Shown: positions 51,070 to 59,362, numbered from the stretch's first letter. The stretch is 64,000 nt of DNA from Chryseobacterium wanjuense (GCF_900111495.1 NZ_FOIU01000001.1:992001-1056000), one strand, 5' to 3'. Notes: a model not told the origin generated them from the sequence alone. A program made the numbers and translations.

Positions 51070-51423
51070 TTACTTCTTATGAAGCATGGCCTTAAGGCTT
51101 TCAATTTCTGCTTCCAGCTTTTCTATATATTTTTTCTGAGATTCCCACATTGAAACTGGGATATTATAATTGTTACTAACAATATTTCCATTCCCTGTGG
51201 CATTGTCGTTAAAAATAAAAATTAAACTTTCTTCGTTTTCATATATTTCGTCTAAAGGAACTTGCAACGTATCAGCAATTTTCTGCCATTCCTGTAAAGA
51301 AATTTTTGCGGTTCCTTTTTCTCTCCTGTTATAGTTAGAAACATCCATACAAAGAATATCTGCCATTTTTTCCTGGCTTATATTTTTTCTTTTACGAGTT
51401 TCAATAAGTTTTGTTTTCTGCAT
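51070..51423 (-). CDS. XRE-family regulator with C-terminal coiled coil
   Basis: About 117 aa from the ATG at 51423; a longer frame to 51480 runs through the operator-like repeats. The helix-turn-helix is ISQEKMADILCMDVSNYNRREKGTAKISLQEWQKIADTL. A linker (NDNATGNGNIVSNNYNIPVS) and a short leucine-rich coiled coil at the end (SQKKYIEKLEAEIESLKAML) suggest dimerisation. It is divergent from the small secreted peptide/GLPGLI genes, with TTGCGA repeats between. Confidence 0.9.
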   Translation of the reverse strand: MQKTKLIETRKRKNISQEKMADILCMDVSNYNRREKGTAKISLQEWQKIADTLQVPLDEIYENEESLIFIFNDNATGNGNIVSNNYNIPVSMWESQKKYIEKLEAEIESLKAMLHKK

Positions 51424-51453
51424 TTCACAAAGTTTAATGTAAAGATAATTTTT

Positions 51454-51480
51454 TTGCGAAAAATCGCAATGAAATCGCAA
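51454..51480. promoter_or_regulatory. TTGCGA dyad and third half site upstream of XRE gene
   Basis: TTGCGA-AAAA-TCGCAA (51454-51469), then another TCGCAA (51475-51480), 11 bp on. Located 31-57 bp upstream of the XRE start, probably its own operator. Confidence 0.65.
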
Positions 51481-51492
51481 AAGAAAATTATT

Positions 51493-51520
51493 TTGAGTTT
51501 AAAATTATTTTTTAGTTTTG
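51493..51520 (+). promoter_or_regulatory. Consensus flavobacterial promoter of small secreted peptide gene
   Basis: TTG (51493-51495), 17 bp, TAGTTTTG (51513-51520), 27 nt before the ATG at 51548. It matches the TTG-N17-TAnnTTTG consensus well. Confidence 0.7.
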
Positions 51521-51547
51521 AACCGTTAATCATTAAAAAAACAACTT

Positions 51548-51742
51548 ATGAAAAAAACATTATTACTAGGCGCTTTGTTTATTGCAGGTGTAGTAAGCGC
51601 GTTTCCCTTTAGGACATCTTGTGGAACTATTGTAATGGTAAATGGAGCAAGTGGTTCTTTGTCGCATATTGAAAATATTTGTGAATCAATTAACCTTGCA
51701 GTTTGTGGGACATATGCTGATGTAGTTTTATATACCCATTAA
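51548..51742 (+). CDS. Small secreted Cys-containing peptide next to GLPGLI gene
   Basis: 64 aa. Signal peptide KKTLLLGALFIAGVVSA, so a mature peptide of ~46 residues starting FPFRTSCGTIVMVNGASG with three Cys (SCGT, ENICES, AVCGT). It is separated by a terminator hairpin from the GLPGLI gene that starts 52 bp later. Small secreted peptides of this kind accompany GLPGLI genes in related genomes as I remember it; the family itself has no known function. Confidence 0.8.
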   Translation: MKKTLLLGALFIAGVVSAFPFRTSCGTIVMVNGASGSLSHIENICESINLAVCGTYADVVLYTH

Positions 51743-51754
51743 TTAGTTTAACAT

Positions 51755-51785
51755 AAATCCATAATTAATTTTATGGATTTTTTTT
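51755..51785 (+). terminator. Terminator/attenuator between peptide and GLPGLI genes
   Basis: AAATCCATAA, loop TTAATT, TTATGGATTT, then T5C. It lies only 10 bp before the GLPGLI ATG, so it could lower GLPGLI expression relative to the peptide. Confidence 0.8.
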
Positions 51786-51794
51786 CTTAATTCT

Positions 51795-52571
51795 ATGAAA
51801 AAAAATTTAATATTTTTTATTCTATTATCCTTGAAGCTAATTTCACAAACTAGCTTTAATGTCATTTATGAAGCTGATTATAAATTACAGTATAAAATGT
51901 TGAATATTAATAATGCAAAACTTGAAGAAGCTGCTTTTGCATTATTAATAAATGAAAAAGAATCTTACTTCAAGAATATGAATAAATATGTCGGAGATTC
52001 TTTGCGATACGAAAAGAAGTTGGATGATAATAGTAGTAATGGCAAATACTTTACTCCTTTTCGTGAAAATATTGGCACGACAGATGGAAAAATCTATGTT
52101 ACTGTTCCTATTTCGTATAAAAATTTTAAATATGAAGAAACCAATGATATCACTTGGAATTTAATAAATGAATATAAAACAATCGGAAAGTACAAAACTC
52201 AAAAAGCAACAACAAAAAAATACGGTAGAACTTGGATAGCTTGGTTTGCTAAAGATATTCCTTTTCCTTTTGGGCCTTATAAATTCAATAAACTACCAGG
52301 TCTTATTCTTGAAGTATATGATGAAAAGAATGATTATCATTATACATTATATAAGTTTGGAAAGAGAAAATATTTATGCAAGTCTGCAAATATGAATACG
52401 GGTGCTACACTTGTTGAGAAATCTAGAATATTTGATTATCAGCGTAAAGAAATTGGTGACCAAAACCAATTCAATGACGTTATCGAAGACAAAGAAACAT
52501 TGAATATGTTGAGAAAAAAATCTGCTGAAAGGGCAAAACAATTTAATCCTATTGAGTTAAGTATATATTAA
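51795..52571 (+). CDS. GLPGLI family secreted protein
   Basis: 258 aa with signal peptide KKNLIFFILLSLKLISQ. It contains the name-giving motif in the variant form FGPYKFNKLPGLILEVYDEK. The TKKYGRTWIAWFAKDIPFPFGP stretch before it is also typical, and YKTQKATTKKYG precedes it. GLPGLI proteins are a bacteroidete-specific secreted family of unknown role, frequently next to small secreted peptides or TonB-dependent receptors. Here the partner is the 64-aa Cys peptide. Confidence 0.92.
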   Translation: MKKNLIFFILLSLKLISQTSFNVIYEADYKLQYKMLNINNAKLEEAAFALLINEKESYFKNMNKYVGDSLRYEKKLDDNSSNGKYFTPFRENIGTTDGKIYVTVPISYKNFKYEETNDITWNLINEYKTIGKYKTQKATTKKYGRTWIAWFAKDIPFPFGPYKFNKLPGLILEVYDEKNDYHYTLYKFGKRKYLCKSANMNTGATLVEKSRIFDYQRKEIGDQNQFNDVIEDKETLNMLRKKSAERAKQFNPIELSIY

Positions 52572-52590
52572 TTCATTTTATGATTATTTA

Positions 52591-52616
52591 AAAAAGCACC
52601 TGCAAAAGTGCTTTTT
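52591..52616 (+). terminator. Terminator of GLPGLI gene
   Basis: AAAAAGCAC, 8-nt loop, GTGCTTTTT; 20 bp after the stop. Confidence 0.8.
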
Positions 52617-52730
52617 GCACTTTAAAAGCAGTGTTCCCTTTTCCATACCGTCAGCAACAACTTGTACAAGTATCGGCACACCATTATACAAGTGCTAGCA
52701 GGTATTAAATAAGGGCAAAGAGAGAGCCCT

Positions 52731-52774
52731 ATAAGTATCAATACCCCCTTATCCAAGGGGGTATTGATACTTAT
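52731..52774. repeat. Near-perfect 44-bp palindrome with C5/G5 core
   Basis: A 20-bp stem (ATAAGTATCAATACCCCCTT and its complement) closes a 4-nt ATCC loop. Outside it CCTATAAG and CTTATAGG (52792-52799) are also inverted. It lies 30 bp behind the minus-strand gene that ends at 52804 and may be its terminator, though no T run follows. Confidence 0.75.
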
Positions 52775-52803
52775 TAAACTGCCATTGGGTCTTATAGGAA
52801 AGC

Positions 52804-53319
52804 CTATTGACGGATGACAGAGCCGTCAGTGGGTGGTGTTGTAGTATCCGTAGAGGGAGACGAAGTGGTGGGAGGTACAAAAAACTGTTTCATATCCTCA
52901 TAGATAACATTGGTTCCCGGTACATTTTCCCCTGCAAGAAATTTCATATTTCTGTAAAATGTTATTGAATTATGATAATTGTCATGATCTAATAAGACTT
53001 TTGTATCTGATAATTGTTCGGTGATGGAGCTTAACCTTTGTAGGCGGCTTTCGATCTGCTGTCTTGCAGAATAATCTCTGTCAAATTCTGCTTTGTCTAA
53101 AAATACCGGAACAAATTGAGGATATTGCTCCATATAATTTTTAGACATATTTACGAAGAGCTTGTTCTGCTCTGCGATTCTTCCGTACTGTTGTCGTTGT
53201 TCCGGTGTAAGGTTGATGGTTTTTCCCAGAAGTATATTTTCTATACTGCTTAAGGCCTGGTCTATTGTAGTAAGATCACTTTCAGAAAATGTTAAACTGA
53301 TTAAATTGTCTAATGCCAT
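52804..53319 (-). CDS. Uncharacterised helical protein with Pro/Thr-rich tail
   Basis: 171 aa, no signal peptide. The helical body starts MALDNLISLTFSESDLTTID and contains NLTPEQRQQYGRIAEQNKLF and RQQIESRLQRLSSITEQLSD, then a low-complexity tail of Pro, Thr and Ser (about 150-165). I recognise no domain. It is AT-rich and monocistronic. A structural or packaging role is possible but nothing supports it directly. Confidence 0.72.
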   Translation of the reverse strand: MALDNLISLTFSESDLTTIDQALSSIENILLGKTINLTPEQRQQYGRIAEQNKLFVNMSKNYMEQYPQFVPVFLDKAEFDRDYSARQQIESRLQRLSSITEQLSDTKVLLDHDNYHNSITFYRNMKFLAGENVPGTNVIYEDMKQFFVPPTTSSPSTDTTTPPTDGSVIRQ

Positions 53320-53540
53320 TTCGTAATTTTAATTGGTTTAGTATTTTCAAATTTAATTATTACACCAATTCAAAATATCTGCGGTAAATGATTTTTTAAT
53401 GAGCGTTAATCACTTTGATCGATTTATTTAAATTTATTTTTATAGTAATTTGTTTGTGATAATTATTTTCTTATTTCTTATTGATTTAAAAAAAATATTT
53501 CTAAAATAATTCACAAAATAAAATACATCCCAAAAGGTAG
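53320..53540. other. AT-rich upstream half of the kinase control region
   Basis: No ORF, hairpin or repeat stands out in this part of the 546-bp gap; the regulatory motifs lie further right (53541-53834). Confidence 0.4.
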
Positions 53541-53616
53541 ATAAATATCGAATCCCATATCGATAAATATCGACACTACAAATAGTAGTGTTTATACATA
53601 TGATTTACTATTTTTG
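53541..53616 (+). promoter_or_regulatory. Distal regulatory block: 22-bp repeats, CACTAC dyad and -7 box
   Basis: ATAAATATCGA occurs twice with a 22-bp period (53541-53551, 53563-53573). It is followed by CACTAC-AAATA-GTAGTG (53574-53590) and TATTTTTG (53609-53616). The dyad has outward-facing TAGT half sites, related to the TGTAST motif. Confidence 0.5.
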
Positions 53617-53788
53617 TAAATATATTAACTGTTTTGCTTTTTTAAGGGAAGTTTATTTTGTTTATGATAAATTAATGTGAATTTTTTTCTTTTATACTTT
53701 AATTTTTATCGATTTAATACATTTGGGCTTCCTGAAATTATTTAATATTAAGTTTTAATAAAAAAATTGTAATAAAAATTTGACATAT

Positions 53789-53834
53789 TGTAGAATTTTT
53801 TCTACAAAAATGTAATTTTTCTACATTATATTTG
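53789..53834 (+). promoter_or_regulatory. Double-dyad promoter D of the histidine kinase operon
   Basis: TGTAGA-N6-TCTACA (53789-53806), 4 bp, then TGTAAT...CTACA (53811-53825; shortened), immediately followed by TATATTTG (53827-53834). The dyad period is 22 bp as in A and B, but here the sites cover the -33 region, a geometry that suits repression or autoregulation. The start codon lies 31 nt further on. Confidence 0.6.
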
Positions 53835-53865
53835 CAGGCAACCAAAAACTAAAACCGTAGTATTG

Positions 53866-56856
53866 ATGAAGTTTTATTACTTTATTTTGATATTTTCCTC
53901 ATTGATTGTTCATGGTCAGCGGTACGCTTCTCAGTGGTATGGTATGGATCAGGGTCTGCCTCAAAACAGCATTAAAGATATTGCAAAAGATAAGGATGGT
54001 TTTATCTGGTTATCAACAGACGGAGGTATTCTGAGATATGACGGAACCAGTTTTCTGCTTCATAATGACTTTAAGATCAGTAGTTTAAGTTTTAAGGATT
54101 TTCTGCGATACGGTAATGATGGGTTTATTTGCTTTAATAATGGTGAAAAAGAAGGTGTACTCATTTCAGGCAGAACGGTAAAAGTACTACCGGAAGACAA
54201 GCTTGTACGTACTTATGCATTAAAAGGAGCATATCAATCTAAAAGATTTTGTAAAAACAGCCTTATAGAGTATTTTTTTCCGGATGTAGATTGTTATTAT
54301 ATTAAAACAGATTCCGGAACATATTTTTTTGATAATAAAAATATTGAATATCAGGCACGAAACGGAAAGAAAAAGCTGATACAGCAAAACTTTCATCATC
54401 CTTACTTAAAACAGTCTTTCGAACAAAATGGTGTAATCTATATCGCTGATCCTCAAAATAGGAGAACAATGATTCTGCGAAACGGGACCGTGTCGTATGA
54501 TAATCAACCTTCTCTTTACAACGATCCCAAAACAAAAATATACTGGCATCAGGACAATAAACAGGTTTTTGTGATCAATAATGATAATATTTATGTAAGC
54601 AAAATCGTCAATGGTAAGCCTACTCTTAGTTTTTTGATGCAGTATAAAGATGTGGAAAAGCTATTTTTATATTGTATGTTCTACGACGAAGAGGCGAATA
54701 AAATGTACTTCGGAAATGTCGTAAACGGGCTCAATATCGTGAATCTTTCCAATTTCTATGTTTCACAGAAAAATATTCCTTACACCGGGGAGGTTTGCTA
54801 CGAAGCGTTGCCTTTTACCAAAAATTCGGTTATTACAAAGGATGGAATAGAATATTATAAAGATAAAGTCAATAAGTGGTATTCCGCCAGAGTGAAGTAT
54901 GACAAGCGATTTCTTATTTATGATGATTCTCAAAATCTCCTTTATTTAGAATTCAATAAGCTACATAGAAGATACAGGTCAACGCAGTATCAGAAGAGGG
55001 ATTCTATCAGTTTTCCCGGAAAATCTGTTGAAGGACTTTATAAAATAGGAAAAAAATATGTGATTAGTATTCCGGACTACAATTGGAACTATCACCTGAC
55101 TATATTTACCGATGACACCTTTAAAAATCCTAAAAATGTTTTCAAGTTTAAATCGAACATCAATTTTGTTACGGAGTATAATAGTGACATGATGTACGTA
55201 GGAACCAGCAACGGAATTTACCTTTTATCACTTTCAAAAAATAAAGTTGTAAAATATTTGGCCAAAGATCTTCCTATTAAAGAAATTCAGCGGACAAAAG
55301 ACGGAAATTTCTGGTTTACCACGTATAATAAAGGACTTTATCTTCTTAAAGACGATGAGGTGATCAGGATGCCGGAAGATAAAAACGGATATATAGCCAG
55401 CGCACATCATATTCTGGAAGACAACCACGGGATGTTTTGGATCTCTTCAAATAACGGATTATTTAAAGTTTCTAAAAAATCGCTGTTGGATTATGCCCAA
55501 GACAAAAATTCTAAAGTTACTTACTACCGCTACACCAAAGAAAATGGTTTCCTGAATAATGAATTCAACGGAAGCTCCAATCCCAGTGGAAATATTTTAG
55601 AAAACGGAGAATTCGTATTTCCTTCGATGGAAGGTTTTGTTTTCTTTAAACCGGGTGAGATTAAAAGCCACTATCCTAAAAGTGATCAGCTGTACATTGA
55701 AAGGGCTAAAATAGGGAAAGATATTGTCGGTTTTAAAGATACCCTTCGCTTAAAAAGTGATTATAAAAATGTGGATATTTTTCTTGATATTCCTTACTAT
55801 TACGATATTGAAAATATTTACCTTGAAGCTAAATTAGAAAATAGCGGAAATAATAAATGGGAAGAGGTACGAAAGGATAAAAAATACACATTGGGTAGTG
55901 TTGATCCGGGAAATTATACACTTTTGATCAGGTTTTTGGTTGCAGATGGCAAGTTTGTATACAAAAAAATTTTTTTAGAGATAAAGCCATTCTTCTATCA
56001 GACCATGTTGTTTAAAATCTTAGTGATGCTGCTGATTGTAACCGCAATTGTGCTCATCATCCAGATGCGGACGAATTTCCTCAGAATTAAAAATAAAAAG
56101 CTGCAAAGCAATCTGCACAACAGGAATCTGGAACTGAAGGAAACCAGCGATACCCTGGAAATGACCAAGAATAAACTGAAAAACGAAGCCGAATATCAGC
56201 AAAAAATAATGGAAAGCATCAGTCATGATATCACGACTCCCGTGAGGTTCATTGCATTGCTTTCACAAAAGCTCAGCGAGGCGGAAGACGCTAAAATCCA
56301 GAAAAAATACTTTGACGGTATTTACAAAACTTCGGAGCAGTTATTTAAATTTACCTTAGGATTAAAAGAATACACCGAATTATATAAAGAAGAGAACGTT
56401 TTTGATGATGAAGCGCATTCTCTGTATGAACTTGCAGAAGACAAAAAACTTCTTTTTGAGGAAGTGGCATCGGATAACAATACCACGATTACGAACCTTT
56501 GTGATCCGGAACTGAAGATCAGAACCAATCACAATATTCTTTCGGCAATCCTGCACAATTTGATAGATAATGCTGTAAAAAATACCACAGACGGGAAAAT
56601 AGAAATTACCTCCGATGTGAAAGGTAACGAGTTGGAAATCAATATTTCAGATACAGGAAAAGGAATGTCCCAAAGCCAGATAGAATACTATTCTCATGTC
56701 TTTGAAAGTATGGAAACGGAAAATTTTGTGTTTAAAAATTACGGATTAGGCCTGCATATGGTGATCCAGTTGAGTAAAAAAATTAACGCAAAAATAAGTT
56801 TTCATGAAAATAGCCCTAAAGGAACCATTGTGAAAATATTTCTTAAATTACACTAA
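53866..56856 (+). CDS. Propeller-type sensor histidine kinase
   Basis: About 996 aa from ATG 53866 (preceded by an in-frame TTG). Signal peptide, then two-component propeller repeats beginning GLPQNSIKDIAKDKDGFIWLSTDGGILRYDG and again at FWISSNNGLFKVSKKS. A Y_Y_Y-like domain lies near 620-710 (YTLGSVDPGNYTLLIRFL), with one membrane helix (MLFKILVMLLIVTAIVLIIQ). The kinase core has MESISHDITTPVRF (H787), LIDNAVKNTTDG and GKGMSQSQ/GLGLHMVIQL. Unlike HTCS fusions it lacks receiver and DNA-binding parts, which are in the next gene. Confidence 0.93.
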   Translation: MKFYYFILIFSSLIVHGQRYASQWYGMDQGLPQNSIKDIAKDKDGFIWLSTDGGILRYDGTSFLLHNDFKISSLSFKDFLRYGNDGFICFNNGEKEGVLISGRTVKVLPEDKLVRTYALKGAYQSKRFCKNSLIEYFFPDVDCYYIKTDSGTYFFDNKNIEYQARNGKKKLIQQNFHHPYLKQSFEQNGVIYIADPQNRRTMILRNGTVSYDNQPSLYNDPKTKIYWHQDNKQVFVINNDNIYVSKIVNGKPTLSFLMQYKDVEKLFLYCMFYDEEANKMYFGNVVNGLNIVNLSNFYVSQKNIPYTGEVCYEALPFTKNSVITKDGIEYYKDKVNKWYSARVKYDKRFLIYDDSQNLLYLEFNKLHRRYRSTQYQKRDSISFPGKSVEGLYKIGKKYVISIPDYNWNYHLTIFTDDTFKNPKNVFKFKSNINFVTEYNSDMMYVGTSNGIYLLSLSKNKVVKYLAKDLPIKEIQRTKDGNFWFTTYNKGLYLLKDDEVIRMPEDKNGYIASAHHILEDNHGMFWISSNNGLFKVSKKSLLDYAQDKNSKVTYYRYTKENGFLNNEFNGSSNPSGNILENGEFVFPSMEGFVFFKPGEIKSHYPKSDQLYIERAKIGKDIVGFKDTLRLKSDYKNVDIFLDIPYYYDIENIYLEAKLENSGNNKWEEVRKDKKYTLGSVDPGNYTLLIRFLVADGKFVYKKIFLEIKPFFYQTMLFKILVMLLIVTAIVLIIQMRTNFLRIKNKKLQSNLHNRNLELKETSDTLEMTKNKLKNEAEYQQKIMESISHDITTPVRFIALLSQKLSEAEDAKIQKKYFDGIYKTSEQLFKFTLGLKEYTELYKEENVFDDEAHSLYELAEDKKLLFEEVASDNNTTITNLCDPELKIRTNHNILSAILHNLIDNAVKNTTDGKIEITSDVKGNELEINISDTGKGMSQSQIEYYSHVFESMETENFVFKNYGLGLHMVIQLSKKINAKISFHENSPKGTIVKIFLKLH

Positions 56857-56857
56857 T

Positions 56858-57481
56858 ATGAATAAAAAAATACTAATAGCCGACGACCATTATGTAGTAA
56901 GATTAGGAACCGCACTGATTTTGGAAAGTCAGTTTGCTAAGATTTCAATCGATTACGCAGAAAGTTATGATGAGGTGAAAAACAAGCTCAACGCCGAGAG
57001 ATTCGATCTTATCATCCTGGATATTGAGATGCCGGGAAGCACTTTTAAAAAGATGATCAAAGAACTGAAAATGATTCAGGAAGACCTGATGATCATGATT
57101 TTTTCGTCATATAAAGAGAGTGTTGCCATAGAATATATTCAGGAAGGTGCAGAAGGGTATTTGAATAAACTGAGCAGCGAAAAGACTTTAATAAAAGCTG
57201 TGCAGTCCATTTTTGAAGACGGATATTATTACCCTTTCAAGCTGGTAAAGCAGCTTTCCGCGCGCCCGCAGAAAGAGGAAGTGGAAAGTATTTTATCAGA
57301 AAGAGAATTTCAGGTTTTCAAGCTTCTGGTTGAAGGCAACGGAAATTTGGAAATCGCCAATATTCTGCAGATTCAGATGACCACTGCAAGTACTTATAAA
57401 AGAAGGATTTATGCTAAATTAGGCGTGAATAATCTTATTGATCTCCTGAAAATCTACAACAGTCAAAATCAGGAAAAATAA
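56858..57481 (+). CDS. NarL/LuxR-type response regulator
   Basis: 207 aa. The receiver domain has ADDHYVV (D9/D10), phosphoacceptor D55 (LIILDIEMPG) and K104 (EGYLNKLSS). The C-terminal LuxR-type helix-turn-helix is LSEREFQVFKLLVEGNGNLEIANIL and STYKRRIYAKLGVNNLIDLL. It starts one base after the kinase stop, so the two are co-translated. It is the best candidate to bind the TGTAST-N6-ASTACA dyads in front of its own operon and of promoters A-C and E. Confidence 0.95.
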   Translation: MNKKILIADDHYVVRLGTALILESQFAKISIDYAESYDEVKNKLNAERFDLIILDIEMPGSTFKKMIKELKMIQEDLMIMIFSSYKESVAIEYIQEGAEGYLNKLSSEKTLIKAVQSIFEDGYYYPFKLVKQLSARPQKEEVESILSEREFQVFKLLVEGNGNLEIANILQIQMTTASTYKRRIYAKLGVNNLIDLLKIYNSQNQEK

Positions 57482-57486
57482 AAAAA

Positions 57487-57516
57487 TGATCTGCCGGAAG
57501 CTACCCGACAGATCAG
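57487..57516. terminator. Stem-loop after response regulator gene
   Basis: GATCTGCCGG and CCCGACAGATC form a stem around AAGCTA directly after the stop. On the plus strand the downstream bases are A-rich, so termination may be weak in this direction. Confidence 0.5.
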
Positions 57517-57717
57517 AATGAAAAAAAAGCAACAATTACTATCAATAATTGTTCACTGTCCCTTATTAAAACTTTTTGATCATTTATAAAGCTTTACGGA
57601 GAAAAGCACTGTGTAATGAAGCTTTCGCTGAAGCCGTAAAATTTAATTTTGAAGATTTATATTCAAAAATAGTAGTGCAAAAATACGATCGAAGTCCAAT
57701 ATTTTTGTCATAAAACC

Positions 57718-57794
57718 TGTACGAAGAACACTACTCTGTGTACTAAAAATACTACAAGAAAGTAAGCCGCTGAAAGATTCTGTGTTATATTTTG
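57718..57794 (+). promoter_or_regulatory. Double-dyad site E upstream of SPFH gene
   Basis: TGTACG-N6-ACTACT (57718-57735), CTG, TGTACT-N6-ACTACA (57739-57756), then TATATTTTG with its TTTG at 57791-57794, 34 bp after the dyads (36 bp in A-C). The dyad period is 21 bp as in C. AATAGTAGTG at 57669-57678 repeats a sequence of the 53.6 kb block. The rest of the gap 57517-57899 shows nothing else. Confidence 0.6.
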
Positions 57795-57899
57795 TTATCT
57801 GGATTTAAATAATTATTTTAAACGAAGAAATGAATATCAAGTAATTCATCTTTTTTTTAACAAAACATAGAACCTTAGAACTCAATAACAAAACATATT

Positions 57900-58832
57900 A
57901 TGGCTTATTTAGGAATCATTATTTTCATCGGATTGGTGACGCTGTTTGCATCCTTTTTTACGGTAAAGCAGGAAACGGCGGCCATTGTGGAGCGTTTAGG
58001 AAAGTTTCACTCCGTCCGTCATGCCGGGTTACAGTTGAAAATCCCTTATTTAGATAGAATTTCAAAAAGAATGAATCTTAGAATTCAGCAGTTGGATGTG
58101 ATGATTGACACCAAAACGCTGGATAATGTTTTCGTGAAAATGAAAATTTCCGTTCAGTTTCAGGTGATCAGGACACAGGTGGGAGATGCTTATTACCGAC
58201 TGGAAAGTCCGCATGATCAGATCACCTCTTACGTTTTTGATGTCGTAAGAGCGGAAGTTCCGAAATTGAAGCTGGATGATGTTTTCCTTAAAAAAGATGA
58301 CATTGCAATTGCCGTGAAAGCCGAGCTTCAGGAAGCTATGCAAAGTTACGGCTATGATATCATTAAAGCTCTGGTAACGGATATCGATCCGGATGAGCAG
58401 GTGAAACATGCCATGAACAGGATCAACGCGGCAGAAAGAGAAAAAACTGCCGCAGAATATGAATCTGAAGCACAGAGAATCAGGATTGTAGCCGTTGCAA
58501 AAGCAGAAGCGGAATCTAAAAAACTGCAGGGACAGGGGATTGCAGACCAAAGAAGGGAAATTGCCAAAGGTCTTGAAGAATCTGTAAGAATGCTGAATAA
58601 TGTAGACATCAATTCCCACGAAGCCTCTGCTTTGATCGTGGTGACGCAACATTATGACACACTGCATTCGGTGGGAGCTAATAACAGAAGCAACTTGGTT
58701 TTATTACCCAACTCACCGACGGCCGCCAGCGGAATGCTGAACGATCTCGTAGCTGCGATGACTACAGCCAATACAGTGGGAGAAATGACCAAAGGAAAAT
58801 ATCCTCCGCCACCGAAAGAACATGAACATTAA
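57900..58832 (+). CDS. SPFH-domain protein (stomatin/QmcA-like)
   Basis: 310 aa. N-terminal membrane helix (residues 3-20), SPFH/Band-7 domain from FFTVKQETAAIVERLGKFHSVRHAGLQLKIPYLDRISKRMNLR to about 180. An Ala/Glu-rich flotillin-like coiled coil follows (NAAEREKTAAEYESEAQRIRIVAVAKAEAESKKLQGQG), and the end is Pro/His-rich. It forms ring-shaped membrane microdomain scaffolds in relatives. It is a single gene; a double-dyad site upstream suggests it belongs to the same regulon as the surface proteins. Confidence 0.94.
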   Translation: MAYLGIIIFIGLVTLFASFFTVKQETAAIVERLGKFHSVRHAGLQLKIPYLDRISKRMNLRIQQLDVMIDTKTLDNVFVKMKISVQFQVIRTQVGDAYYRLESPHDQITSYVFDVVRAEVPKLKLDDVFLKKDDIAIAVKAELQEAMQSYGYDIIKALVTDIDPDEQVKHAMNRINAAEREKTAAEYESEAQRIRIVAVAKAEAESKKLQGQGIADQRREIAKGLEESVRMLNNVDINSHEASALIVVTQHYDTLHSVGANNRSNLVLLPNSPTAASGMLNDLVAAMTTANTVGEMTKGKYPPPPKEHEH

Positions 58833-58837
58833 TCGAT

Positions 58838-58868
58838 AAAAAACTCCCGGAATTTTCGGGAGTTTTTG
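58838..58868. terminator. Bidirectional terminator between SPFH and DUF4377 genes
   Basis: AAAAACTCCCG, loop GAATTTT, CGGGAGTTTTTG between two convergent genes, with T runs in both directions. Confidence 0.85.
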
Positions 58869-58870
58869 TT

Positions 58871-59218
58871 TTATTTCTTAGTTTTTGAAACTTGTTTTAC
58901 TAAGGTGTATTTGATTGAAGATCCATCTGCAGGCGGATTTTCAATTTTTTCGGTTTTCACTTGCAAGACATATTCATAGCCCGGTTCGTAGGTGAAACCT
59001 TCGATGTTGCTGTAGAAATTTGTCCAGTTTTCTGTAGGTTTTTCCTTTACCTGAAGACATTTCATAGGAGCTACTCCGGTGCAGTCTGCGGTTTGGGGAC
59101 CAACAATTAAAGTTTTTTCGTTTCCGTTGGATGCATTTGCAGGAGCTTTACATTGAGTCAATGCAAATACTGCCAATACCGGAAATGCCGATTTCACAGC
59201 AGTTATAATAGTTTTCAT
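58871..59218 (-). CDS. DUF4377 lipoprotein
   Basis: About 115 aa from ATG 59218 (a 9-residue longer frame exists). The lipoprotein signal ends LAVFALTQCKAP. The mature part contains the DUF4377 hallmarks MKCLQVKEKPTENWTNFYSNIEGFTYEPGYEYVLQVK and ENPPADGSSIKYTLVK. This domain is found in META/HslJ-like envelope proteins. Function unknown. Monocistronic. Confidence 0.9.
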   Translation of the reverse strand: MKTIITAVKSAFPVLAVFALTQCKAPANASNGNEKTLIVGPQTADCTGVAPMKCLQVKEKPTENWTNFYSNIEGFTYEPGYEYVLQVKTEKIENPPADGSSIKYTLVKQVSKTKK

Positions 59219-59362
59219 AATCTTGATTTTTAGCTTAACGACCAATTATTGTGCCGAACCCGGTTGTTGATAGTCGTAGTTTTACTCTTGTTTTTTAGTT
59301 TATAATTAATTAATTTGACCTCCCAATTTTTCACCAAATAAAACATTAATAATAAAAATAAT

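Noticed and set aside
58062-58667. 201-codon minus-strand frame, Cys/Phe/His-rich
   Set aside because: Antisense to the SPFH gene; composition is what the complement of that gene gives, with no recognisable motif.
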